From the NCBI GenBank assembly GCA_963765295.1, contig CAVXVO010000005.1, positions 558,001 to 622,000 of the forward strand: DNA of 64,000 bases. The letters are read 5' to 3'. The notes beneath the pieces are model-generated. The model did not search any database. It was not told where the DNA came from and saw only the letters and a list, made by a program, of their open reading frames with translations. Below, piece by piece: positions 26,014 to 34,910 of this stretch. Made by a program: the position numbers and the translations under genes. The DNA comes from PALSA-612 sp963765295 (GTDB lineage: Bacteria; Actinomycetota; Thermoleophilia; Gaiellales; Gaiellaceae). Position 1 is the first letter of the stretch. Each line of letters starts with the position of its first letter.

Positions 26014-26358
26014 ATGGATCCCGTGCGCGAGTCCGGGAGCGCGACCAACCCTCGGGACGCCTCTGCCCGGTGGACGTTCGTCACCAACCATTTCCTCGTG
26101 CTTGTCAGCGTCGCGAAAGACCCCGATCTCCGCGTGCGCGATATCGCGTCCCTCGTCGGCATCACCGAGCGCGCCACGCAGGCGATCCTGAGCGACCTCG
26201 TCGCAGACGGCTACATCGAGCGCATTCGCATCGGACGCCGGAACCGCTACAAGATTCGCCGCTCGGCCGACTTCCGGCACACGCTCGTGCGGGGGACGAC
26301 TGTCGGCGAGGTCATCGACGTCGTGATCGGCCACCACGCAGCAAGCGCCGTCGGCTGA
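26014..26358 (+). CDS. Winged-helix transcriptional regulator
   Basis: A 114-residue protein with a single winged HTH. FVTNHFLVLVSVAKDPDLRV is the first helix region, RDIASLVGITERATQAILSD the HTH (about 43-62) and YIERIRIGRRNRYKI the wing. It is preceded by a good ribosome-binding site (GAAGGAG) about 6 bp before ATG. It resembles MarR/ArsR-like stand-alone regulators of actinobacteria. Being divergent from leuC, it could regulate leuCD, but no operator was identified. Confidence 0.8.
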   Translation: MDPVRESGSATNPRDASARWTFVTNHFLVLVSVAKDPDLRVRDIASLVGITERATQAILSDLVADGYIERIRIGRRNRYKIRRSADFRHTLVRGTTVGEVIDVVIGHHAASAVG

Positions 26359-26424
26359 CGACGAACGGGCAGGCCCGCTAACAGCGTGCTCGATCAAGAG
26401 TTTGGGACTCCTCGCCGCCGCTGC

Positions 26425-27474
26425 CTAGCAGTGCCGTAGGAGCGTCGCCTTGCCGCCGTTGGCCGGTGCCCGCCACAGCGCCGAGCACCCCTTGGCCTTT
26501 GGCCACGTGTCGGCGAGGAGCTGTCGCGAGTCCGGCGACCAGGCAACACTCGGCGAGTAGTAGAGCTGGAGCAGGTGGCGGATCTTCCCCGTCGCAACGT
26601 CGACGACCGTGAGTTTGCCGAAGGTGCCGCTACCGGTTTCGAGGGCGATGTACTTCCCGTCAGGCGACCAGCCGAAGACCTTCTGCACGCCGCGCGCGAC
26701 GAGCGTCTGGGGTCTGCCGCCCTGAGGCGATACGACTCGCAGCGCTCCGTTCTGCGACTCGAATGCGATCTTCTTCCCGATCGGTGACCAGCGCGGGACG
26801 AAGCCGCTTTTCACGAGCTGCCGAAGATGGCCGCCGCCGGCATTTGCGGTCCAGATCCCGAGCGAGCGGCCGGAGTCGTCCGCGTAGTTCCGTACGAATG
26901 CGACCTGGTTGCCGTCCGGCGAGAGGGTCGGGTCGCTGTTGCCGAGCTTCTTACCGCCGATCGTGCCGACGACCCTGCCGGTCGGGATGCTCATGACGGT
27001 CACCGGTCCCGCGCATTGGGGACAATCCGGCGTCCCGGCGGCGAGCCGGTCACCGGCCGTATCGACGACGAAAGAGAAGTCGTTCACGTGCCCGACCTTC
27101 CGCGGCTTCGCGCCGGTAGCGATGCCGTAGACGGTCCCGTCCACGAGATACAGCAACTGCTTCGGGGCCACCCAGTCGAGCTGGTACGGGGGATCGGGGC
27201 ATTTCTCGCTGCAGGCCGTGTACCGGAGCGGTTTCGCGTTCTGGCCATTCGCGTCCGCGACGCAGAGGGCCTGGAGGATGTTGTTGGAGTTGCGGTGCGG
27301 GGTGCTCGGCGGCGGCCAGCGGGTGCCGTAGTACGCGATCTGCGTCCCGTCCGGCGACCAGACCGGCAGGCTCACCGCCCCACACGGCGAGATGGTCGTC
27401 GATGCTGCGCGACTCGAAGCCGCAGCGAGAGCGAGAAGCACGAGGGCCATCACCACAACAAGACGCCGCTTCAT
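26425..27474 (-). CDS. Secreted PD40/TolB-like beta-propeller protein
   Basis: A 349-residue protein with an N-terminal signal peptide (KRRLVVVMALVLLALAAA, then ASSRA). At least five WSPDG-type repeats are visible (PVWSPDGTQIAYY, TLSPDGNQVAFV, RWSPIGKKIAFE, GWSPDGKYIALE, AWSPDSRQLLAD), as in PD40 blades. Conserved cysteines (SPCG, TACSEKCPDP, PDCPQCAGP, LLRHC) suggest disulfides outside the membrane. It probably binds or scaffolds a ligand outside the cell; no enzymatic site is evident. Apparently monocistronic. Confidence 0.85.
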   Translation of the reverse strand: MKRRLVVVMALVLLALAAASSRAASTTISPCGAVSLPVWSPDGTQIAYYGTRWPPPSTPHRNSNNILQALCVADANGQNAKPLRYTACSEKCPDPPYQLDWVAPKQLLYLVDGTVYGIATGAKPRKVGHVNDFSFVVDTAGDRLAAGTPDCPQCAGPVTVMSIPTGRVVGTIGGKKLGNSDPTLSPDGNQVAFVRNYADDSGRSLGIWTANAGGGHLRQLVKSGFVPRWSPIGKKIAFESQNGALRVVSPQGGRPQTLVARGVQKVFGWSPDGKYIALETGSGTFGKLTVVDVATGKIRHLLQLYYSPSVAWSPDSRQLLADTWPKAKGCSALWRAPANGGKATLLRHC

Positions 27475-27569
27475 GCCGAAACGATACGCCGCGCGGCTAA
27501 ACGCGTTGTCAACGCCTGCTGTCCGGGACAGAATTGGGATGAGCTAGCTCCACCTCCGTTGTGAGAAAA

Positions 27570-27593
27570 ATAAAAACCCCGACAAGCGGGGCT
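27570..27593 (-). terminator. Rho-independent terminator after tRNA-Gly
   Basis: Read on the minus strand, a 5-bp CCCCG/CGGGG stem with a 5-base loop is followed by TTTTTAT. It lies a few bases downstream of the 3' end of tRNA-Gly and probably ends its transcript. Confidence 0.75.
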
Positions 27594-27600
27594 TTTAGAG

Positions 27601-27674
27601 AGCGGATGATGGGATTCGAACCCACGACCTTCTGCATGGCAAGCAGACGCTCTAGCCAACTGAGCTACATCCGC
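27601..27674 (-). tRNA. tRNA-Gly (GCC)
   Basis: A 74-nt cloverleaf on the minus strand. Acceptor GCGGATG pairs with CATCCGC, the D-arm includes TAGCTCAGTTGGCTAGAGC, the anticodon loop is TTGCCAT with anticodon GCC, and the T-arm contains GGTTCGAATCC. A terminator follows directly. Confidence 0.97.
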
Positions 27675-27686
27675 GGGGCGGGTGGA

Positions 27687-28091
27687 TTATAGCTGGGCGT
27701 CGTCGAGGGCTTCGTTCACGAGCCGGTCGGCGAGCTCGTTGTGCTCGCGGCGCACCGCCGTGTAGGTGACTCGGCCCACCTGCCCCGCGAGCCGGGTCGC
27801 CTCGACTGACAGCTCGCGCAGCGCCGCGTTCTTGACGCGATACTCGCCGCGCATCTGCTTCACCACCAGCTCGGAGTCCGACAGGACCTCGAGCTCGTCG
27901 ACCCCCAGCTCGGCAGCGCGCTCGAGGCCGGCCAGGAGCCCGCGGTACTCCGCGACGTTGTTCGTCGCGACGCCGATCGTCTCGCCGTGGCTCGCGAGCA
28001 CCGTCCCGTCCTCCGCCTCGATCACGTAGGCGAACGCAGCCGGCCCGGGGTTCCCGCGAGCACCGCCGTCCGTCGAGAGCCTCGCCTTCAC
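27687..28091 (-). CDS. RNase HI family protein
   Basis: A 134-residue RNase H fold protein. The N-terminal LSTDGGARGNPGPAAFAYVI has the first catalytic Asp, NNVAEYRGLLAGLERA (near 43-58) the Glu, LEVLSDSELVVKQMRGEY (near 66-83) the second Asp, and RREHNELADRLVNEAL near 115 supplies the C-terminal Asp. All four metal-binding acidic residues are present, so cleavage of RNA in RNA/DNA hybrids is likely. It follows the aldehyde dehydrogenase gene by 4 bp on the same strand. This short form is common in actinobacteria, where it is sometimes fused to a phosphatase; here it stands alone. Confidence 0.92.
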   Translation of the reverse strand: MKARLSTDGGARGNPGPAAFAYVIEAEDGTVLASHGETIGVATNNVAEYRGLLAGLERAAELGVDELEVLSDSELVVKQMRGEYRVKNAALRELSVEATRLAGQVGRVTYTAVRREHNELADRLVNEALDDAQL

Positions 28092-28095
28092 CCGG

Positions 28096-29592
28096 CTAGG
28101 AGTTGTCGATCTGAGCCTTCTGGAGCTTCTCCGAGTAGTCGACGTAGATCGACTTCCACTCGGTGAAGACGTCGAGCGCCGCCTGCCCTGCCTCCCGATG
28201 GCCGTTGCCGGTGTCCTTCGTGCCGCCGAAGGGGAGGTGTACCTCGGCGCCGATCGTCCCGGCGTTCACGTACGTGATCCCGGCCTCGAGGTCGCGCATC
28301 GCCCGGAAGGCACGGTTGACGTCACCCGTGAAGATCGACGACGACAGGCCGTAGCGGATCCCGTTCGCGACGCGGATCGCCTCGTCGAAGTCGTGCACGC
28401 GGATCAGCGCGGTCGTCGGGCCGAAGATCTCCTCCTGGGCGATCCGCATCTGCGGCTCGACGTCCCCGAAGATCGTCGGCCGGTAGAAGAACCCGCGGTC
28501 GAGCCCGTTGCCGGTCGCGACCTCGCCGCCCGGTCAGGAGCTGCGCGCCCTCGTCCTTGCCGATGCCGGTGTAGGAGTGAATCTTGTCCAGCGCCTTCTG
28601 GTTGATCACCGGGCCGACGTCGGTGTCCGGCTCCCAGCCCGGCCCCAGGCGCATGGCGCTCCGCGGCGGTCACGAGCCTGGCCGCGAGGTCGTCGTAGAC
28701 GCGCTCGTGGACGATCACGCGGCTCGCGGCCGTGCAGCGCTGGCCGGAGGTGCCGAAGGCGGACCAGAGGATGCCGTCGGCCGCGAGGTCGAGGTCGGCG
28801 TCCTCCATGACGATGATCCCGTTCTTGCCGCCGAGCTCGACGTGGACGAGCTTGAGGTTGTCCGCGGCCGCCTTCAGCACGGCGACGCCCGTCTCGCGCG
28901 AGCCGGTCAGCGTCACCACCGGGACGTCGGGATGGCGCACGATCCGGTCGCCGACGTCGCGGCCGTACCCGTGGACGACGTTGACGACGCCGTCCGGAAC
29001 GCCTGCCTCCGCCAGCAGCTCGACAAACCGCTCGCCGAGGGCGGGCGTGTCGTTCGCGGGTTTGAACACGACCGTGTTGCCGCAGACGAGCGCGGGCACG
29101 ATCTTCCAGGAGGGGATCGCGATCGGGAAGTTCCAGGGGGTGATCACGCCGACGACGCCGATCGGCATCCGGACGCTCATGTTGAACTTGTCCGGGAGCT
29201 CGGACGGGGTCGTCTGGCCGTGGAGCCGCCGGCCTTCGCCCGCCATGTAGTAGCTCATGTCGATGGCTTCCTGGACGTCTCCCCCGGCCTCGGCGAGCAC
29301 CTTGCCCATCTCGTGGGTCATCAGCTCGGCGAGCTCCTGCTTGTGCTCGGCGACGAGCGCCGCGAAGCGGAAGACGATCTCGCCGCGCTTCGGCGCCGGC
29401 ACGAGCCGCCAGCTGCGGTAGGCCTCCTTGGCCGCCTCGACCGCGCGGTCGACGTCCTCCGCGGCCGGAGCGCGGGAACGTCCCGATCGCCTCGCCCGTC
29501 GCCGGGCTCAGGCTCTCGAAGGTCTCGCCGCCGGCGGCGTCGACCCATTCACCGCCGATGAAGTTCTGGAATGCCCGCGCCGCAGTAGCCAC
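28096..29592 (-). pseudogene. Aldehyde dehydrogenase family protein, frame-broken
   Basis: Joined, the parts give about 498 residues, the normal length of an NAD(P)+-dependent aldehyde dehydrogenase, with best resemblance to alpha-ketoglutaric-semialdehyde/aldehyde dehydrogenases. Visible regions are FQNFIGGEWVDAAGGETFES (N-terminus), VITPWNFPIAIPSWKIVPAL, TGSRETG, the catalytic Glu in VELGGKNGIIV, catalytic Cys in SGQRCTAASRVIVHE, EEIFGPTTALIRV and HLPFGGTKDTGNGHREAG. Frame changes lie near 29470, 28660 and 28533, all in G/C runs. No domain is missing, so sequence error is more likely than decay. Confidence 0.85.
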
Positions 29593-29602
29593 GCGGGCGA
29601 GT

Positions 29603-29845
29603 CTAGCTTCGCGGCGAAGCTAGCCGGGGCCGAACCTCGACGGTCGGGAACGTGCCCGTGACGCGAGCGCGCCGGCGATCCCGCGTGACCCGCCGCTCGT
29701 CCCGTGACCCGCCTGTTGCGTAGCGCCGGTCGACTCCCCGGCGGCGGTCGACGATGACCGTCACGTCGGGGTTCTTCTCGTAGTAGGAGACGAGCTTGTC
29801 GTACAGCTCATCGACGAGCTCCTGCGGCACAACGCAATAGATCAC
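29603..29845 (-). CDS. Conserved hypothetical arginine-rich small protein
   Basis: An 80-residue protein. The N-terminal half is a folded-looking segment (MIYCVVPQELVDELYDKLVS and YYEKNPDVTVIVDRR). The second half is highly basic with a repeated motif, DRRRGVDRR then RDERRVTRDRRRARV, which may be a nucleic-acid-binding tail. No membrane segment. It precedes the aldehyde dehydrogenase on the same strand by about 10 bp. Function unknown. Confidence 0.65.
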   Translation of the reverse strand: MIYCVVPQELVDELYDKLVSYYEKNPDVTVIVDRRRGVDRRYATGGSRDERRVTRDRRRARVTGTFPTVEVRPRLASPRS

Positions 29846-29891
29846 AGTCTGATTCTAGGTGTCCCGCCGGAAGGCGCTAGCCCCAGGGGCG

Positions 29892-30515
29892 CTATTTCTC
29901 GTCGGCGAGGCGCGGGACGACGAGGCCGGCCTCGTTCAACTCGGCGTTCCAGTCGCGGAACGACTCGTCGAGGTCGTCGGGCTCGAGCCCTCGCTGCGCG
30001 AGCCGCACCTGCGAGGTGCCGAGGGCGACGCGGTACTGGTACCACGAGATTTCCCAGCACACGGTGATCACGACCTCCGGGTTCGTTCCCGAGAGCGCGA
30101 CGATGCTGACCGTCGGCCAGCCGAGGCTTCGCGTCAGGCCCTCGACGGTGCGCCGGTGCGGGCTGAGGTTGAACAGCGTCGCCGCCTCGACGAGCGCCTG
30201 CTCGCCGCGCGAGAGCTGCCGCAGGATCGGCTCCGGGATCGACTCGACCGGCGGTTGGCGGCGGCCCATCAGCCTGCCGAACAGGCCGCGCGGCTGCCGT
30301 TCACCGGCGTGGACCGGGAGGCTCGGCCCGCCTTCGCTGACCCAGCCGTACGCGAGCGCCTGGTCCTTGCAGAGCGGGCACACGTCGACGAACTCGCGGC
30401 CGTCGGGCGAGAAGCGGAACGGGCGCTCGCCGACGAGGATCGTCCGGCCGCAGATCGCACACGTGATCGAGGGCCGGGCGCCAACCACGCTTCGACTATA
30501 GGTGGAAACCCCCAT
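29892..30515 (-). CDS. Zinc-ribbon-containing hypothetical protein
   Basis: A 207-residue protein. CAICGRTI near residue 19 and VCPLCKDQALAYGW near 45 form a CxxC..CxxC zinc-ribbon. A basic linker (GLFGRLMGRRQPP) leads to a C-terminal alpha/beta domain of about 120 residues with VVITVCWEISWYQYRVAL. I do not recognise a named family. The ATG at 30515 follows the EF-G-like stop by 12 bp on the same strand, so the two may be co-transcribed. The start could also be the GTG at 30488, since neither has an obvious ribosome-binding site. Confidence 0.65.
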   Translation of the reverse strand: MGVSTYSRSVVGARPSITCAICGRTILVGERPFRFSPDGREFVDVCPLCKDQALAYGWVSEGGPSLPVHAGERQPRGLFGRLMGRRQPPVESIPEPILRQLSRGEQALVEAATLFNLSPHRRTVEGLTRSLGWPTVSIVALSGTNPEVVITVCWEISWYQYRVALGTSQVRLAQRGLEPDDLDESFRDWNAELNEAGLVVPRLADEK

Positions 30516-30527
30516 GTGCTGGGGATT

Positions 30528-32580
30528 TTAGGCTTTGACGGCCTCTTTCGCCTTCTTGGCCTCGTCGATCAGCTTCTGGGCGATGTGAGTCGGCACCTCC
30601 TCGTAGCGAAGGAAGTGCATCGCGTAGTCGCCGCGGCCGCCGGTGAGCGAGGTCAGCGACTGCGAGTACGTGAGGATCTCGGCCATCGGCACCTCGGCCT
30701 TGATCGTCGTCATCCCGCCCGCGGGCTCCATGCCGTGCAGCCGGCCACGGCGCGAGTTGAGATCGCCGTTGACGGCACCCACAGCCTCGTCCGGAACGGT
30801 CACTTCGAGCTCCATGATCGGCTCGAGCAGCACCGGGTCGGCCTTCGCGTACGCGTCCTTGAACGCCATCGAACCGGCGATCTTGAACGCCATCTCCGAG
30901 GAGTCGACGTTGTGGTACTGCCCGTCCACGAGCCGCACGGTGACGCCCTGGACGGGCGCACCCGCGAGCTCGCCGTGCAGCATCGCCTCCTGGATCCCCT
31001 TGTCGACTGCCGGCCGGAACCCCTGCGGGATGACACCGCCGACGATCTTGTCCTGGAACTCGTAGCCCTCGTGCCCGGGGCGGGGCTCGATGACGATCTC
31101 GCAGTCGCCGAACTGGCCGCGTCCGCCCGTCTGCTTCTTGTACCGGGCCCGTGAGCGCGCCTCCTTGCGGATCGTCTCGAGGTACGGGACGCGCGGCTGA
31201 TGCAGCTCGACCTCGACACCGAAGCGCCGTTTGAGCCGCTCGACGGCGACCTCGACGTGCATCTGCGACAGGCCGGCGAGGAGCTGTTCGCCCGTCTGCT
31301 CGTTGCGGCGGAGCTGCAGCGTCGGATCCTCTTCGGCGAGGCGTCGCAGCGACGCGTTCGCCTTGTCCTCCTCCCCCTTCGCCTTGGCTGTCACGGCGAA
31401 GCTCATCACCGGGGCCGGGAACTGGATCGTCGGCGGCTCGACGGCGCGCTCGGAGTCGAGCAGGAGGTCGCCCGTCTGCGTCTCCTTGAGCTTCGCGACG
31501 GCACCGATGTCGCCCGTGGCGAACTCCGTGGTCGCGACGTGCTCCTTGCCCTGCAGCGTGAGCAGCCCGCCGAGGCGCTCCTTGGCGTGGGCGCGCGTGT
31601 TCGCGAGCGTCGCGTCGTTCCCCACCGGTCCGGCGAGCACCCGGAAGACCGTGATCCGTCCCGCGAACGGGTCGGCGATCGTCTTGAAGACGAAGGCGGC
31701 CGTGGAGGCATCGCCGACGTCCATCGTCTCGCCGCGTTTGGCCGGCGAGGGCACGCCCTCGACGAGCAGGTCGAGCAGGGCCGTCGTGCCGGCGTTCTTC
31801 GTCGCGACGCCGCAGGCGACCGGGAAGATCGTGCCGCGCGTGACCGCGTCCTTGAGCGCGTGAGCGACCTCCTCGACGCCGAGCTCCTCGCCCTCGAGGT
31901 AGCGCTCCATCAGGCCCTCGTCGGTCTCGACGACGGCGTCGAGCAGCTTCTCGCGGTACTCCGCAACGATGTCGGCGAGGTCGGCCGGGATCTCGGTCGG
32001 GACCATCCTCCTTGCCGCCCTCGGGACTCATGTAGGCCTTCATGTGCAGCAGGTCGACGACACCGCTCAGCTCGTGCTCGGTGCCGATCGGAAGCGCGAC
32101 GGCGACGCAGGCGGAGGAAAGCTGCTCCTGGATCTGGCCGAGCGCCCGGATGAAGTCGGCCCGCTCGCGGTCGAGCATGTTGACGAACACCACGCGCGCG
32201 AGCCCGCCGTCGTCGGCGCGGCGCCAGACGCGACCCGTTCCCACCTCGACACCCATCACGGCGCTCACCACGACGAGCGCACCGTCTGTCACGGTCAGGG
32301 CCGCGATCGTGTCGCCCTGGAAGCCGGCGTCCCCGGGCGTGTCGAGGAGGTTGATCTTGCGCCCCTGCCAGTCGGCATGGCAGATCGAGGCGGAGAGCGT
32401 CATCTGCCGCTTGTGTTCCTCGTCCTCCCAGTCCGTGACGGTGGTGCCTGCCTCCACGGTGCCGAGCCGGTTGACGGCCCCTGACTGGTAGAGCATCGCT
32501 TCGACCAGCGACGTCTTCCCGGTGCCACGGTGGCCGACGACGGCGACGTTGCGAATCTTTCCCGGCTCGGAAACGGCCAT
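30528..32580 (-). pseudogene. Elongation factor G-like GTPase (EF-G paralogue), one frame break
   Basis: Joined, about 684 residues. The GTPase domain has VGHRGTGKTSLVEAMLY (P-loop), LLDTPGDAGF (G3) and NMLDRE (altered NKxD G4: NMLD), the latter a feature of EF-G-like paralogues with weakened or altered nucleotide specificity. Later domains II-V are present (RVPYLETIRKEARSRARYKK, GGRGQFGDCEIVIEPR, DYAMHFLRYEEVPTHIAQ). The frame changes near 32005 (a CCC run), so N- and C-terminal parts are in different frames; domain order is otherwise complete. A strong AGGAGGTGG ribosome-binding site precedes the ATG. Canonical fusA is not seen here. Exact role in translation or stress is unknown. Confidence 0.85.
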
Positions 32581-32654
32581 AGAGGGGATCCACCTCCTGA
32601 GGACGACGTTTGCCGGGCTAGCTTAACGCTGCTCCGGTGGCGGCCGGCCGCGAC

Positions 32655-33449
32655 CTACTCGGTCGTGAGCGACCGGGCCTGCACGCCCGCGAGGCGCGAA
32701 CGGAGGCGCAGGATCGCCTTCGTGTGAAGCTGGGAGACGCGTGACTCCGTGACGCCGAGCACGTCGCCGATCTCCCGCAGCGTCAGCTCCTCGTAGTAGT
32801 AAAGGGTGATGACGATCTTCTCGCGCTCGGGGAGTGCCGCGATCGACTCGGCCAGCGCCTCCCGCGTCTCCGTCTCGTCGAGGGCAGCCTGCGGCAACGG
32901 GGCCTCGGTGTCCTCGATCGTGTCGATCAGCGCCACCTGGTCGCCGCCGGACGACGAGATCGTCCAGACCTCGTCGAGCGCGGCGATCGACGAGCGCGCG
33001 ATGTCCGTCAGGCTGCCCTCGAGCTCTTCCTCGGTGATCCCGATCTTCTCGGCGATCTCGGCGTCGGTCGGCGCGCGGTGGAGCTGCGCCTCGAGCGACG
33101 CCATCGCCCGCTCGATCTCGCGCGCCCGCGCACGCACCGAGCGCGGCACCCAGTCCATCGCGCGGAGCTCGTCGATGATCGCCCCCTTGATCCGCGTGAT
33201 CGCGTACGTCTCGAACTTGACGTCGCGCTCCGGGTCGTAGCGCTCGATCGCACCGATCAGCCCGAGCAGGCCGTAGGAGACGAGGTCGTTCTCGTCGACG
33301 TGCGCGGGGAGCCCGCTGCCGAGACGGCCGGCGACGAACTTCACGAGCGGCGCGTACGTGAGGATGAGGCGATCGCGGATCGCCTTGTCCTGGGTCTTAC
33401 GAAACTGGCGCCAGAGCGCCTTGAGGTCCTCGCCCGCTCGTTCCGACAC
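32655..33449 (-). CDS. RNA polymerase sigma factor, FliA/WhiG type
   Basis: A 264-residue group-3 sigma factor. Region 2 is near residues 20-90, with LVSYGLLGLIGAIERYDPER and FETYAITRIKGAIIDELRA; region 3 is near 105-150, and region 4 near 205-255 with LREIGDVLGVTESRVSQLHT as the -35-binding HTH. The WVPRSVRARAREIERA stretch is typical of FliA and WhiG. The window has no flagellar or sporulation genes, so its regulon is not evident. It starts at a GTG. A member of this type often reads TAAA-N15-GCCGATAA-like promoters; none was confidently found here. Confidence 0.92.
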   Translation of the reverse strand: MSERAGEDLKALWRQFRKTQDKAIRDRLILTYAPLVKFVAGRLGSGLPAHVDENDLVSYGLLGLIGAIERYDPERDVKFETYAITRIKGAIIDELRAMDWVPRSVRARAREIERAMASLEAQLHRAPTDAEIAEKIGITEEELEGSLTDIARSSIAALDEVWTISSSGGDQVALIDTIEDTEAPLPQAALDETETREALAESIAALPEREKIVITLYYYEELTLREIGDVLGVTESRVSQLHTKAILRLRSRLAGVQARSLTTE

Positions 33450-33492
33450 GCCCGGGAGGATACGTCGTGCTGCGGTCGGGTCCCCGGACGAC

Positions 33493-33684
33493 CTACGGAG
33501 ATTGGAACGACCGGATGGCGAGGCCGACGAACCAGAGGGCGATCACGCCCGCCGCGACGGCGACGATCCAGTGCGCCGCGCCGCCATTCGAGGCCGCTCC
33601 GGCGGTGAATGCGCCGCCGGCGAAGACCGCGGCAAGCAGGATGAAAAGCGCTCCGAGCGTCGGGCGAGCCTGTCTGCCGGCCAT
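33493..33684 (-). CDS. Small membrane protein
   Basis: A 63-residue protein with two hydrophobic helices (TLGALFILLAAVFAGGAFTA and HWIVAVAAGVIALWFVGLAI) separated by a short Ala/Gly/Asn loop. It lies 43 bp upstream of the sigma-factor start on the same strand, so it may be co-transcribed. Function unknown; possible membrane partner of the regulator, by position only. Confidence 0.65.
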   Translation of the reverse strand: MAGRQARPTLGALFILLAAVFAGGAFTAGAASNGGAAHWIVAVAAGVIALWFVGLAIRSFQSP

Positions 33685-33737
33685 CCTCCGACTCTATCCA
33701 GGCCACTCGACCCGCGAGTACACTGGCCGCGCAACTC

Positions 33738-33809
33738 AGGGGAGTAGCTCAATGGTAGAGCACCGGTCTCCAAAACCGGGGGTTGCAGGTTCGAGTCCTG
33801 TCTCCCCTG
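33738..33809 (+). tRNA. tRNA-Trp (CCA)
   Basis: A 72-nt cloverleaf on the plus strand. Acceptor AGGGGAG pairs with CTCCCCT, the discriminator is G73, the D-arm contains TAGCTCAATGGTAGAGC, the anticodon loop is TCTCCAAAA with anticodon CCA, and the T-arm contains GGTTCGAGTCC. In many actinobacteria tRNA-Trp precedes secE-nusG-rplK; those genes do not follow here. Confidence 0.97.
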
Positions 33810-33815
33810 CTGGGA

Positions 33816-33838
33816 AAGGCGCTGCTAGACGGCGCCTT
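33816..33838 (+). terminator. Hairpin downstream of tRNA-Trp
   Basis: A 7-bp stem AAGGCGC/GCGCCTT with a 9-base loop begins 7 bp after the tRNA 3' end. There is no U-tract, so it is a weak terminator candidate or processing signal. Confidence 0.45.
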
Positions 33839-33909
33839 CGGTTATCTGGCGTGGCCGTCATCGCCGGGGGCTCCGGGTGTCGTCGCGCCAGTGAGGGGCT
33901 GCATCACTT

Positions 33910-34350
33910 ATGCAGGGGCAACAGCTTGCGCGCGCGGCGGTTGCGGGGAGACACCCATTCCTCCGCCAATCCCTAACAGAACCGCTGCACTGCTACCGGG
34001 ATGCCCTGAACGTCGTCACTAGCCAACCCGACTTCGACCTCTATTCGAACGCCCCTCAAGACATCACGCGTGCGATGGCGCTCGCAGCAGCTGCTCATGG
34101 GCTCAAGAGCCCGCCTGGCACGCCCAGCGGCGGTTTGCCTAGCTTCCTCGGCGGACCTGACGCGAGAAACGGCGGCCACGCTCCTCGGGTCACTCGTTTC
34201 GGAGTCTTCGCCGATCCCGGGCCGCGACCACTCGGGAGTTCGACCGCCTCGGCGGTGCCGCTGCCTGCGATTGTGCTAGCCGCGATCGCCGCCCTGTTGC
34301 TCGCTCTGGGCGTCTTCGGTTACAGGATCCGGCCTCAGCGCCTACCGTGA
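33910..34350 (+). CDS. Possible membrane-anchored hypothetical protein
   Basis: A 146-residue frame beginning at ATG 33910. The C-terminus has one convincing hydrophobic helix followed by basic residues (PAIVLAAIAALLLALGVFGY then RIRPQR), like a type I membrane anchor, after a Pro/Gly-rich segment. The N-terminal half looks unlike a normal folded domain, and no ribosome-binding site is clear. It may be the end of a decayed secreted-protein gene. No homologue was recognised. Confidence 0.35.
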   Translation: MQGQQLARAAVAGRHPFLRQSLTEPLHCYRDALNVVTSQPDFDLYSNAPQDITRAMALAAAAHGLKSPPGTPSGGLPSFLGGPDARNGGHAPRVTRFGVFADPGPRPLGSSTASAVPLPAIVLAAIAALLLALGVFGYRIRPQRLP

Positions 34351-34910
34351 CGTTGTGCCGTCCGGTTGAGGCGCCCAGCTCAAGGGTGCGGGAGCGTTCT
34401 CGGTCTCACGGCTGAGCCAAAGGCGCCGCCGGCGCGGCCCGCGCGGCTGAGGCAACACCGCTTCGGCATCACGCAGCTGCCGCCACAGTTCCTGTTTTTG
34501 CAGCGCCACCGAGACACGCTCGGCGTGATCGATCGCTCAGCTGTGATAGGTGGGGATGGAGAGGTTCGGCATAGCCGCAAGCGTAGGTATACCCGCCGAG
34601 CTGTGGTCTAGCGGAGTTCGAGCTTGCCGTTGCGAAGGACGCGGGCGTTCACAATGTTCGCCGCAGGCGTAGGCAGTTGCGGGGGAAATGTGTACGACGA
34701 CCAACGTCTCGACGCAGACCTGACGGAACACGAGGACGGAGGCACCTACCAGGCGTCGCCAGCCTCGTTCGTGCCGCTCGGGAGGTGGCCGTGGAGCGCC
34801 CACAGCCCGCGCGAAACAAGCGTCGCCCCATGTTCGCTCGCTCGTAGGCCCGCCGGTGCCGGGGTAGGCGATTCGTCGTCGAGCGGGTCGCGGCTAACCC
34901 GCCGGACTCT
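34351..34910. other. Region with no supportable gene
   Basis: About 560 bp between a doubtful small gene and the cupin gene. Open frames here are short, lack ribosome-binding sites, and their translations look non-coding (irregular composition, no hydrophobic or motif structure). No tRNA, strong terminator or clear repeat was seen. Confidence 0.5.

Noticed and set aside
33783..34022. A 79-aa frame starting inside tRNA-Trp
   Set aside because: It begins within the tRNA gene and has no ribosome-binding site or recognisable composition.
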